From: JAGDYD01 sp046536675
Lineage (GTDB): Archaea; Micrarchaeota; Micrarchaeia; Micrarchaeales; CABMGC01
Direction of reading: 5' to 3'
DNA: 18,335 nt
Assembly: GCA_046536675.1 (NCBI GenBank)
Contig: JAWDMK010000012.1
Location: 1 to 18,335, forward strand
Of this stretch, positions 1 through 7,017 are shown one piece after another (the first letter of the stretch is position 1; each line of letters begins with the position of its first letter). Position numbers and translations under genes: made by a program. The notes below the pieces were generated by a model, which saw nothing but the letters and a program-made list of their open reading frames with translations, did not search any database and was not told the DNA's origin.

Positions 1-570
1 AGACCAAACAGCAGTATTCAGCGCAGCAAACTTGTTGTCAGATGCAGCCACAACTGTACCGAAGTATTTTTTAACAAGATCAGGGTATTTCTTAAGTGCT
101 GTATCTGTATCGCAAAAGATCACACCCTGCGCTTCCAAAGCCTTCTTAATGTTGCTATATACAACCTCAGAATCAAACTGTGCTTCCGTTCCAGCAAAGA
201 ATTTCCTCTCAGCCTCTGGTACGCCCAACTTGTCAAAAGTTTCTTTTATCTCATTTGGCAACAAATCCCACGCATTTACCTTTTTATCAGTTGGCTTAAT
301 GTAATAATATATATCGTCAAAGTTTATACCACTTAGATCTATTCCCCACTTTGGCAATGGCTTAGATGCAAAAATTCTATATGCTTCTAGCCTCTTCTCA
401 AGCATCCATTCTGGCTCGCCTTTTTGCTTTGATATATCCCTAACGACCTCTTCAGAAAGACCTTTTTTAGATACATAGCTATAGTTTATATCAACCTTGA
501 AACCATACTCTTGCCTATACTTATCACTATTAATACCTATTTCCTTAGCAGCAGCATCTTGCTCATCCAC
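1..570 (-). CDS. sufB: Fe-S cluster assembly protein SufB, 5' part only (cut by left window edge)
   Basis: N-terminal 190 residues of SufB, the core scaffold subunit of the SUF iron-sulfur assembly complex (SufBC2D or SufB2C2), which acts in the cytoplasm. The reading frame is open from base 570 to the window edge. Stretches that match the family include Y-x-Y-V-S-K-K-G-L-S-E near residues 30-40, P-E-W-M-L-E-K-R-L-E-A-Y near 53-64 and P-L-P-K-W-G-I-D-L near 71-79. The family is usually about 470 residues, so the beta-helix core with the cluster-binding and ATPase-contact residues lies outside the window. The start is taken as GTG at 570: an in-frame TAA lies just upstream (580-582), no in-frame ATG precedes the conserved region, and a GTGAT ribosome-binding core stands 3 bases upstream. 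A TATA box at 611-618 fits this start. The cysteine desulfurase and scaffold genes of the pathway are about 10 kb away at 10324-11939. Confidence 0.93.
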   Translation of the reverse strand, partial: MDEQDAAAKEIGINSDKYRQEYGFKVDINYSYVSKKGLSEEVVRDISKQKGEPEWMLEKRLEAYRIFASKPLPKWGIDLSGINFDDIYYYIKPTDKKVNAWDLLPNEIKETFDKLGVPEAERKFFAGTEAQFDSEVVYSNIKKALEAQGVIFCDTDTALKKYPDLVKKYFGTVVAASDNKFAALNTAVWS

Positions 571-610
571 AGCATCACTTTATAACTCGGTTATATACAG
601 AGCGATAAAA

Positions 611-618
611 TATATAAA
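611..618 (-). promoter_or_regulatory. TATA box for sufB
   Basis: Read on the minus strand this is TTTATATA. Archaeal TATA boxes lie about 25 bases before the transcript start, which would place that start near 588 and give an untranslated leader of roughly 18 bases that contains the GTGAT ribosome-binding core. The 104-base gap 571-674 holds nothing else recognised. Confidence 0.55.
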
Positions 619-674
619 TATAACTAAAATATTCACGACTTAGAGTATATTACAGCTTCGCAAATTTGCTAAGC

Positions 675-2360
675 CTATCTATTCAGCATCTGCACACTTT
701 CTATCCTTTTATTGCTTTCTATACCATAGTTGTTTACCTTCTCTATGTCTACACCACCTTTCCTTGCAACATTCTCAACAAATTTGAGCATTGCCCAAGC
801 GCCGAATGAAATAATTGATGCTGTGCCGAGCTTTGCAAGCTTGTTGCCACTTCTCTTGCTTTCTATCTTTGCGTTTCTCAGAGCCATCTTGTACAAATGC
901 CTATAGCTTGCATAATAAACAGCAAGTTGCGACTGGTTAAGCTCTATCGCTGAGAACTTTCTGTTCTTAATAAGACCCATAGGCACATTTTGGAGTGGTG
1001 TTATTGTGAATTCAAAAGGTCTTCCGTCGACATAGCTGTTGCTAAGCTTATTTATTAGCTCTACAGTATCCCAATTGTCTTCATCTGTCTCATCTGCCTG
1101 CCCAACCTGAAGAGTAAATGCCGGTCTCCAATAATATTTATTTAGATTGTATGTACCCTGCCACACAATATCTTTCCAAGATCCATCAGGGCCTATGTGC
1201 AATGGCAACGTCTTTCTTGGCATATGCTTAAGCGCTAGTGAATCGCTTCCTGTTTCAACACCCACCTGTATGCCTATCCAATTATCAGGTCCTGCCTTCA
1301 TTATCTTAGAGAGCTTTTCTATGAGCTCAGGGTATACTGCGGGTGGCGAGATCCTGCCATGCGTAGGGTTTGTCCTCTTTATGCCCTTAATAGACATAAT
1401 CATACTTACCAATTCGATAAGTGCTTCCTCATTAGGCTCAAAATTTGTTTTAGTGTGCCTAAAGCTAAAGAACTCATCAGTTTGAAGCCAAGCATTGTCG
1501 TAGCCTGCTCTCATATTAACCTCTATCTCTTTTGCTATCATCTCATTTGTATAATACCTTAAAGGCCTTAGCGTTACTTCACAGAAATCGCAGCCTATGC
1601 CACAACCACGCATTATCTCTACCATACCACTATATGCGGGATTTACTATCGTGGGTATTTTATCAAGGGTTGGGCCTAAACCTATCTTAGGGCTTCTTGT
1701 TACGAACCTTGGATGCCTTACAAGCTGCCTATGGAAGTTATCATCAGTGCTTATATAGCCTTCAAAGAATTTTTCTTTGTCGAAGTTGCCTGTTTGCACC
1801 TGTTCAAAAAAATCTGCAATAACGTCTTCTGACTCGCCCTGGAATGCATAATCTATATTCTCTTTTTCAAGCTCGTCAGGAAAGAGAGTGAAGTCCCATA
1901 CGCCAGGCCCGCCTATGACAAGCTTTGCTTTCTTTCCTTGCCTTAGCACATTTATCTTTTTTATCAGCCTGCGCCATTCTTGTGTTACCCAAGCCCCTTT
2001 CCTACTCTTTAGTAGTGTAATATAAGACATAGTCACGGGCCCTGTGCCTAGCGGATCCATAGTGTTAACCGCTATTACCTCTGTATCATCTTTTATGAAC
2101 TTGTCCAAATATGCTTCGTGTGCGACAACAACCTCATTTCTAGGAAATCTCTGCAGAAGAGCAGCTTCAATCTTTCTAAGTGCATAGGTTGTTACGCTTA
2201 TTGAACCGTCAGGATTTGGAGGGAAAGGCTTGCCCTGAAGGAACTTATATATGGGCCTTGGAACACCCTCAACCGGTGCACTAGGCAAAAACTCAAGAAG
2301 TGGAAAATTTCTATAGCCTGCATTTAAGCTTGAATCCGCCACAAGAACAAACCTTGTCAT
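675..2360 (-). CDS. B12-binding-type radical SAM protein (possible membrane-lipid ring enzyme)
   Basis: A 561-residue radical S-adenosylmethionine enzyme. The cluster-binding motif C-x3-C-x2-C is at C253, C257 and C260, inside R-G-C-G-I-G-C-D-F-C. The N-terminal 200 residues look like the divergent cobalamin-binding-like domain seen in archaeal proteins of this class: A-L-R-K-I-E-A-A-L near 60-68, V-N-T-M-D-P-L-G near 98-105 and V-I-G-G-P near 148-152. The classical DxHxxG cobalamin-ligand motif is not visible. Members include MJ_1487-like proteins of unknown substrate and, as I recall, the GrsA/GrsB enzymes that form cyclopentane rings in archaeal tetraether lipids; an acid-adapted archaeon would make that role sensible, but this is inference. 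The start ATG is well supported because the perfect Shine-Dalgarno sequence GGTGATC ends 2 bases before it. It lies 139 bases downstream of the alkyltransferase gene and probably has its own promoter. Confidence 0.85.
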   Translation of the reverse strand: MTRFVLVADSSLNAGYRNFPLLEFLPSAPVEGVPRPIYKFLQGKPFPPNPDGSISVTTYALRKIEAALLQRFPRNEVVVAHEAYLDKFIKDDTEVIAVNTMDPLGTGPVTMSYITLLKSRKGAWVTQEWRRLIKKINVLRQGKKAKLVIGGPGVWDFTLFPDELEKENIDYAFQGESEDVIADFFEQVQTGNFDKEKFFEGYISTDDNFHRQLVRHPRFVTRSPKIGLGPTLDKIPTIVNPAYSGMVEIMRGCGIGCDFCEVTLRPLRYYTNEMIAKEIEVNMRAGYDNAWLQTDEFFSFRHTKTNFEPNEEALIELVSMIMSIKGIKRTNPTHGRISPPAVYPELIEKLSKIMKAGPDNWIGIQVGVETGSDSLALKHMPRKTLPLHIGPDGSWKDIVWQGTYNLNKYYWRPAFTLQVGQADETDEDNWDTVELINKLSNSYVDGRPFEFTITPLQNVPMGLIKNRKFSAIELNQSQLAVYYASYRHLYKMALRNAKIESKRSGNKLAKLGTASIISFGAWAMLKFVENVARKGGVDIEKVNNYGIESNKRIESVQMLNR

Positions 2361-2362
2361 TA

Positions 2363-2369
2363 GATCACC
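2363..2369 (-). promoter_or_regulatory. Strong Shine-Dalgarno site of the radical SAM gene
   Basis: On the minus strand this reads GGTGATC, the exact complement of the usual archaeal 16S rRNA tail GAUCACC, with a 2-base spacer to the ATG at 2360. It is the clearest ribosome-binding site in the window and fixes the start of the gene. Confidence 0.75.
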
Positions 2370-2440
2370 AAAGATTTTTTAAAGATTGCAAGAGATTGCT
2401 CGCGACGAAGCTGCAAGAAGTCTTAGCGATTTCTGCCGCT

Positions 2441-2449
2441 TTTTATAAT
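2441..2449 (-). promoter_or_regulatory. Candidate TATA box upstream of the radical SAM gene
   Basis: On the minus strand the sequence reads ATTATAAAA, followed by a GC-richer stretch. A start about 25 bases further down would give a leader near 58 bases. Two more TATA-like strings lie at 2452-2462 and 2477-2486, so the exact box is uncertain; together they suggest independent transcription rather than simple read-through from the alkyltransferase gene. Confidence 0.35.
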
Positions 2450-2499
2450 CTAGTTATAAAGTCTATTTAATGAAATCTTTATAAATCTTTCCTAAATTC

Positions 2500-2829
2500 T
2501 CAAATATCGGAACGCATACTTTTTTGGACTATGCTGCCTTCTCTTTCTAGTAATCTTATCTTTTCAGATTTGCCTCCAAATGCATAGCCTCCAACTTCGC
2601 CATTTGCTCTTATAACCCTGTGGCATGGAAAGAGCACAGGCAGAGGATTCTTCTTAAGCGCATTGCCAACAGCTCTGTATGCATTTGGCCTGCCAATTGC
2701 TTGTGCTATCTGCTTATAGCTCATTACCTTTCCTCTAGGTATTTTTGCCACCTCCATTAATACTGCCCTTTGAAAGTTGGTGAGTGCATATTGCTCAAGC
2801 TTTTTAGATAATGAACCAATCTTCTTCAT
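2500..2829 (-). CDS. ogt: Methylated-DNA--protein-cysteine methyltransferase (O6-alkylguanine alkyltransferase)
   Basis: A 109-residue DNA repair protein that transfers alkyl groups from O6 of guanine to its own cysteine, acting once per molecule on DNA. The active-site motif P-C-H-R-V has C69 as acceptor; this separates it from alkyltransferase-like proteins, in which the cysteine is replaced by tryptophan. The DNA-binding part is visible as S-Y-K-Q-I-A-Q-A-I-G (37-46) and N-A-Y-R-A-V-G-N-A (49-57) with R52 as the likely arginine finger. It consists of the catalytic domain alone and lacks most of the N-terminal domain of longer homologues (about 150-180 residues). The ATG lies 4 bases after the stop of the CARDB-like surface protein, with a GTGA ribosome-binding core inside the end of that gene, so it should be the last gene of the PadR-ABC unit. 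Confidence 0.93.
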   Translation of the reverse strand: MKKIGSLSKKLEQYALTNFQRAVLMEVAKIPRGKVMSYKQIAQAIGRPNAYRAVGNALKKNPLPVLFPCHRVIRANGEVGGYAFGGKSEKIRLLEREGSIVQKSMRSDI

Positions 2830-2833
2830 TCAC

Positions 2834-4423
2834 TCACTTCTTGCTCTTTCTTGCCTTTGCTTGCTTTGCAGCAAAGTAAGTTGCGAGCAATACAATAACC
2901 ACTACTATTATTATATCCCAAATTAGTGAGCTATTATTGCCTGAGCCGTTTCCTACTACAATATAGTAGTTGTTTGATCCACTATATAGTTGGTTTGGCG
3001 TGCCGTTTGGCTGCTTCCATGTTTCAAAGATTGTTACTGGATAATTTCCTGGGAGGCCGCTTGTATCTACATTTATCATGAATGTCACATTCGCTTCTTC
3101 TCCCGGCAAAAGCTCTGCAATATATGCATTTCCATTTATAGGTGTTACAGGATATATGCTCTGGAAGCTAACTTGTACTTGCTTAGCAACCTCATTGCCC
3201 ACATTTTTTATGGTATAGGTTACTGGCACATCTGTTGCACCTGGATATGCATTGCTCGCTACCTTAACAATATCAAATTGTGCAGAAGGCATTAGATAAA
3301 GGCTTTCATTGTAGCTCTTTGAAAAGCTGTTTTTATAGTTTGATGATTGGTAGCTTACATTTAGAAGAATATAGCCCTTTGTGCTGTTTGTATAGTTAGC
3401 TGATATGAAAATATTTTCATTAACGCTATTTCCAGAAGGAAGTGCAGAAATGAAGAATTTGTGTATAGAGCCCAGGAGGTTTATATTGCTGCTAGGGCTT
3501 ACTGTTACTGTTATGTTTCTTGCAAGCCCTGTGCCAGAATTAACAATTGCAAACGCTAGGCTTTGGTTGTAGCCAGAGTAGAGCATTGGTGGCATAGAGC
3601 CTATAAGCGATATGCTTATATTTGGCTCCATAATAAGCGGGCTCATGCTAATGCTCGTATTCTCAAAATATTCTTTTCCAAGCTCAGAGTAATAGCTTAT
3701 AGAAAGTGGGATAAGATAGGTTTCATTCTCTATGCTTGTGCTCGCAAACATGCTAATAGGCAAGGTAAGCGAAGAACCTATCGGCAACATGCCTATTGAA
3801 AATGTGCTTGTACCAATCGGCTTAAAGCTACTTGTTGGGGCTATGCTTATCGTTATATTTTTTGCTGTATCGTAGCCGTTGTTCTGAACATTTAGATTAA
3901 GCAAGAAAGGCTCGCCTGGCGTTATTGAACTTGCAGAGCCACTTACGCTAATACTAGGCTCTCCAATAACATGCAAAGTTATTGGCATAACAGAATAAGC
4001 GGTTACAGGCTCGGAATTCGAATATGCGCCTGTGCTTGTAGTTTGTGTTGTTTGGTATGTTGCATAGAGCTGCATAGTATATACTCCAGAAGGTATGTTC
4101 TTTGGCAGAGTCAAATTATATGTTAAGTAGTAGCCCAATCCGCCATAAAGGCCTTGGCCAATACTGCTTATCTGGGCTATGCTCACAGGCGAGTAGTTAA
4201 GAAGTGGATAAGGTGCTTCTAAATATAAATTTACATTTTGCAGTGAATATTGATATGAGTTATATAGCTGGAAAGAAACCTGTACATTTGAACCTGCTAC
4301 AACTGGATTGGGTGTAATAACTAGATTGCTTATCGATAGAGCGCCACTTCCTGCTCCTACGCTCTGTGCACTTGCGATTGCAAAGAGCACCGAAATAATT
4401 GCAAAAGCCAATATTGCTTTCAT
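2834..4423 (-). CDS. Secreted, C-terminally anchored CARDB-like surface protein of the ABC unit
   Basis: A 529-residue protein with an N-terminal signal peptide (about 1-19, ending A-S-A before Q), a long extracellular part and one C-terminal membrane segment at about 502-517 followed by a short basic tail ending K-A-R-K-S-K-K. The extracellular part appears to contain four similar beta-sandwich units of about 110 residues, each starting with a phrase such as I-x-x-N-P-V-V-A-G or I-T-P-G-E-P and running through L-x-N-x-G-x-x-x-A-x-N-I-x-I. That is the usual look of CARDB / COG1361-type S-layer-like domains. Many N-x-S/T sequons suggest N-glycosylation. The gene starts 4 bases after the ABC permease stop and 4 bases before the alkyltransferase start. 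COG1361-type proteins often accompany ABC-2 exporters in archaea; here it may form an outer extension of the exporter or receive its substrate. The exact role is not known. Confidence 0.75.
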   Translation of the reverse strand: MKAILAFAIISVLFAIASAQSVGAGSGALSISNLVITPNPVVAGSNVQVSFQLYNSYQYSLQNVNLYLEAPYPLLNYSPVSIAQISSIGQGLYGGLGYYLTYNLTLPKNIPSGVYTMQLYATYQTTQTTSTGAYSNSEPVTAYSVMPITLHVIGEPSISVSGSASSITPGEPFLLNLNVQNNGYDTAKNITISIAPTSSFKPIGTSTFSIGMLPIGSSLTLPISMFASTSIENETYLIPLSISYYSELGKEYFENTSISMSPLIMEPNISISLIGSMPPMLYSGYNQSLAFAIVNSGTGLARNITVTVSPSSNINLLGSIHKFFISALPSGNSVNENIFISANYTNSTKGYILLNVSYQSSNYKNSFSKSYNESLYLMPSAQFDIVKVASNAYPGATDVPVTYTIKNVGNEVAKQVQVSFQSIYPVTPINGNAYIAELLPGEEANVTFMINVDTSGLPGNYPVTIFETWKQPNGTPNQLYSGSNNYYIVVGNGSGNNSSLIWDIIIVVVIVLLATYFAAKQAKARKSKK

Positions 4424-4427
4424 TCAA

Positions 4428-5531
4428 TCAACCTATCTTATTCTTAAACATAACAACTCCCAAAACAAACGTTACAACAGCAAATGAAATCATTATAACT
4501 GAATCCATAATGAATGCTTGCATTGAGATGTAGCCTTTGAGCATAATATCTCTAACCGCATCTACCGCATAGGTCATAGGGTTATAAACGCTAAATGGCT
4601 GCATATAGCTTGGCAATGTGCTTGTTGGCAAAAATGCACCAGATAAGAACCACAGAGGCAAGGTTATCGCCATGCCTATAAGCGAGTAGACCTCCATCTT
4701 GTTTATCCTTGCAGCAAGTATAATTGTTAATGCGCCAAAGCCCAAGCCACTAAGAAGCATAAAGAAGAAAATTCCAAGTAAGCCGATTGCTCCACTTGCT
4801 ATAGTTGCTCCATCAAGTATGCCTATTGCTAAAGCGAGTATGCCTGTAATCAAAGATTGTGTCAAGCCATAGAGGAGCTTGCTTAGCATTATAGATGTTT
4901 TATTTATAGGTGCTGCCAGGAATGCCTTTAAATTGCCAAGCTGCCTGTCTAATAGCAGGGTCATACCGCCGCTCCACATAGCTCCAAAAGCTGCAACCAT
5001 TATTACTATACCAGCAACGAGGAAGGTCTTGTAGCTTGCAGATGCTCCATATGCATAATTTGTTGTGATCCTCGGGGCTAGGCTTAACTGCTTGTAGTTT
5101 ACTATTGTCGCACCAAAGCTCTCTACTTTGCTTGAAATATAGGAAAGAACTTGTGCTGATGCAAGAGGTGATGAAGAGTCAACATACATATATACTTGAG
5201 CACCTGGCGAGCCAAAGTTTGGCGGCAAAACAAGCACAACAGCAACATCTCCATTCTGTAGCTCAGCGAGAGCTTGCTGCTGATTTGTTAAGCTTGCAAC
5301 ACTAACTACTCTGCCCTCAACAAGCTGGTTTATAAAGCTTGTAGAAGCAGGGCCATTATTATAGTTCACCACAGCTATTGGCAGATTAAGTGCATTTATC
5401 CCCATATTTCCAAGAAGCAGGATAAGTACAAGAGGGAATATTATAGACCTGGCTATGCTAGTCTTCATGTTCTTCTTGAATATGAGCATCTCCCTTATAT
5501 ATAGTGCAAATGTGTCTCTAGCCAATCCCAT
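4428..5531 (-). CDS. ABC-2 type exporter permease (DrrB-like)
   Basis: A 367-residue integral membrane subunit of an ABC exporter. A first membrane segment at about 28-48 is followed by a large extracellular loop (about 50-160) and then five further hydrophobic segments in the C-terminal half, the usual ABC-2 permease plan. The stretch G-A-F-L-P-T-S-T-L-P near residues 293-302 and the following N-P-M-T-Y-A-V-D-A-V-R match the conserved end of this family. The ATG overlaps the ATPase stop by one base (TAATG), which implies translational coupling and a stoichiometric complex with that ATPase. The substrate cannot be read from the sequence; the DrrA-type partner suggests export of a hydrophobic compound, lipid or drug. 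Confidence 0.9.
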   Translation of the reverse strand: MGLARDTFALYIREMLIFKKNMKTSIARSIIFPLVLILLLGNMGINALNLPIAVVNYNNGPASTSFINQLVEGRVVSVASLTNQQQALAELQNGDVAVVLVLPPNFGSPGAQVYMYVDSSSPLASAQVLSYISSKVESFGATIVNYKQLSLAPRITTNYAYGASASYKTFLVAGIVIMVAAFGAMWSGGMTLLLDRQLGNLKAFLAAPINKTSIMLSKLLYGLTQSLITGILALAIGILDGATIASGAIGLLGIFFFMLLSGLGFGALTIILAARINKMEVYSLIGMAITLPLWFLSGAFLPTSTLPSYMQPFSVYNPMTYAVDAVRDIMLKGYISMQAFIMDSVIMISFAVVTFVLGVVMFKNKIG

Positions 5532-6532
5532 TATCTACGCCTCACTATAGCCATTCTCGATGGTGCCTCATTAGAAGTTGTATCTCTGAGTGATGAGCCT
5601 GTAAGCTTCAGGAAAACGTCATCAAGCGTGGGCTGGTGCATGCTTATGCTTATTATCTCTATCTTCCTAGCCTCAAGCTCTCTGACAAATTTGTTCATCG
5701 CATCTATGCCATTCCCTTCTACAGCAACAGAGAACCTATCACCCCTTATCTTTGGCTCATTGCCAAAAAACTTCTTTGCAAACTCAAACGCCTTTTCTAG
5801 GTTTGCCTTATCTGCTGATACCTCAAGTATAGAGCCTTTGCTTATACTCCTTTTAAGCTCAGAAGGTGTGCCTAGCGCAACAACCTTGCCATGATCTATT
5901 ATAGCTATGCGCTCGCATAAGGCATCAGCTTCTTCTAGGTATTGGGTAGTGAGAAGTACTGTAATCTTCTTCTCCTTATTTATTTTTTCAAGTAGATCCC
6001 AGAAATGAGTTCTGTTCTGTACATCAAGCCCTGTTGTAGGCTCATCCAATACCAATATTTTCGGATCATGTATTAGCGCCTTTGCAACAGCAAGCCTTCT
6101 CTGCATGCCACCAGCGAGAACACCCGCATATTGGTTAGAGAAGTTTTCCAAGCCAACCATCTTAAGCAATTCCATCCCGCGCTTTTCTATAATATCATCA
6201 GGTACATGGTAAAGCCTACCGAATAATCTTAGGTTATCTATCACAGTGAGCTCTGGCTCAACTATTGTTTCCTGAGATACAAAGCCTATAATCTGTCTTA
6301 TTGCTGTTATATTTTTTCTTGTATCTATGCCCTCAACCTTTATCCTTCCTGATGTTGGATCAAGTAAGCCCATAATCATGTTTATTGTAGTAGTTTTACC
6401 TGCACCGTTTGGGCCTAGGAAGCCGAAAAATTCGCCTCTAAGAATCTTAAGGCTAACACCATTAACTGCTGTAAAGTCGCCGAACTTCTTTACAACATCT
6501 TCTAATACAATTGAGTATTCTTCCATAACCAT
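5531..6532 (-). CDS. ABC exporter ATP-binding protein (DrrA-like), altered signature motif
   Basis: ATPase subunit of the exporter, cytoplasmic, about 333 residues from the ATG at 6532; an in-frame TTG at 6535 and a further ATG at 6526 are alternatives. In numbering from 6535: Walker A G-P-N-G-A-G-K-T-T at 41-49, Q-loop glutamine at 88, signature L-A-G-G-M-Q-R-R at 140-147, Walker B I-L-V-L-D-E-P at 160-166. After the NBD there is a DrrA-like C-terminal domain with P-T-L-D-D-V-F-L-K-L-T-G. Two departures from the textbook: the signature serine is alanine, and the switch histidine is glutamine (T-T-Q-Y-L-E-E-A-D). Glutamine at the switch is common in the DrrA family; alanine in the signature is less usual. 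The Walker B glutamate is kept. The start nearly abuts the PadR stop at 6536. Confidence 0.93.
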   Translation of the reverse strand: MVMEEYSIVLEDVVKKFGDFTAVNGVSLKILRGEFFGFLGPNGAGKTTTINMIMGLLDPTSGRIKVEGIDTRKNITAIRQIIGFVSQETIVEPELTVIDNLRLFGRLYHVPDDIIEKRGMELLKMVGLENFSNQYAGVLAGGMQRRLAVAKALIHDPKILVLDEPTTGLDVQNRTHFWDLLEKINKEKKITVLLTTQYLEEADALCERIAIIDHGKVVALGTPSELKRSISKGSILEVSADKANLEKAFEFAKKFFGNEPKIRGDRFSVAVEGNGIDAMNKFVRELEARKIEIISISMHQPTLDDVFLKLTGSSLRDTTSNEAPSRMAIVRRR

Positions 6533-6535
6533 CAA

Positions 6536-6850
6536 TCAAAGGATTTTTGATATATCACGAAGGGTCTGCAAAAGAATTCTTTTTGATTCTTTAAGCACAT
6601 CCTTGCCCTCGCTTGTTATTCTATAGTATTTCTTTGCGCCTTTCCTTTTTGCAATCTTAATATATCTTTTCTTTTCGAGTGAGGCTATCGCGTTATATAT
6701 ATCGGATTTTGTTACCTTAAATCTACCAAATCTTGATTCCTTGAAGTCCTTAAGCAGAGCATATGGATACATCTCACCATCATTTATGCATTTAAGCAAT
6801 TTCAGTTCAAGTGCAACACTTTTTATTCTATCTAGTGGCTCGAATTCCAT
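6536..6850 (-). CDS. PadR-family transcriptional regulator of the exporter unit
   Basis: A winged-helix DNA-binding protein of 104 residues when started at the ATG at 6850; an upstream in-frame TTG at 6859 would add three residues. The pattern L-E-L-K-L-L-K-C-I-N-D-G-E-M-Y-P-Y-A-L-L-x-D-F, then K-S-D-I-Y-N-A-I-A-S-L-E-K-K-R-Y-I and K-K-Y-Y-R-I-T-S-E-G is characteristic of PadR, with the wing at R-K-G-A-K-K-Y-Y and a C-terminal helix for dimerisation. PadR proteins usually repress a neighbouring transporter and release DNA on binding a ligand. It is the first gene of a unit with the ATPase, permease, CARDB-like protein and alkyltransferase, all separated by 4 bases or less. An inverted repeat at 6865-6878, at the predicted transcript start, is a likely operator. 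Confidence 0.88.
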   Translation of the reverse strand: MEFEPLDRIKSVALELKLLKCINDGEMYPYALLKDFKESRFGRFKVTKSDIYNAIASLEKKRYIKIAKRKGAKKYYRITSEGKDVLKESKRILLQTLRDISKIL

Positions 6851-6864
6851 AAAAATCAAAAATG

Positions 6865-6878
6865 GTTTAATTTTAAAC
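6865..6878. promoter_or_regulatory. Inverted repeat, candidate PadR operator
   Basis: GTTTAA and TTAAAC form two perfect 6-base arms around a TT centre. The site lies 15-28 bases upstream of the PadR ATG (6850), right at the start point predicted from the TATA-like string at 6891-6904. A repressor bound here would block the unit, giving autoregulation. The repeat is AT-rich, so chance occurrence is possible. Confidence 0.5.
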
Positions 6879-6890
6879 TATTCTAAAGTT

Positions 6891-6904
6891 AAAATATTTA
6901 AAAC
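6891..6904 (-). promoter_or_regulatory. TATA-like promoter element of the PadR-ABC unit
   Basis: On the minus strand the string reads GTTTTAAATATTTT. Its centre is about 47 bases upstream of the PadR ATG, so the transcript should begin near 6872, within the inverted repeat at 6865-6878. The element is nearly symmetric and could also work on the plus strand. Confidence 0.45.
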
Positions 6905-6916
6905 TATCGCATAATT

Positions 6917-6926
6917 GCATGCATGC
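6917..6926. repeat. Perfect 10-base palindrome GCATGCATGC
   Basis: Self-complementary site just upstream of the PadR promoter element and downstream of the SDR gene. It could be a second regulator site or a chance palindrome. The remainder of the 167-base gap 6851-7017 shows only the PadR promoter and a possible 24-codon reading frame discussed under findings. Confidence 0.3.
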
Positions 6927-7017
6927 GGGCAAGAGCTACGCCAAGGCCTTTGAAGAGAAAACCAGAAGGATTAATATTACTACATTTTCTCGCATAAGTC
7001 GATGCAACAATCAACAG

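Noticed and set aside
2500..2829. Alkyltransferase-like (non-catalytic) protein
   Set aside because: The active-site motif is P-C-H-R with the acceptor cysteine present, not P-W-H-R.
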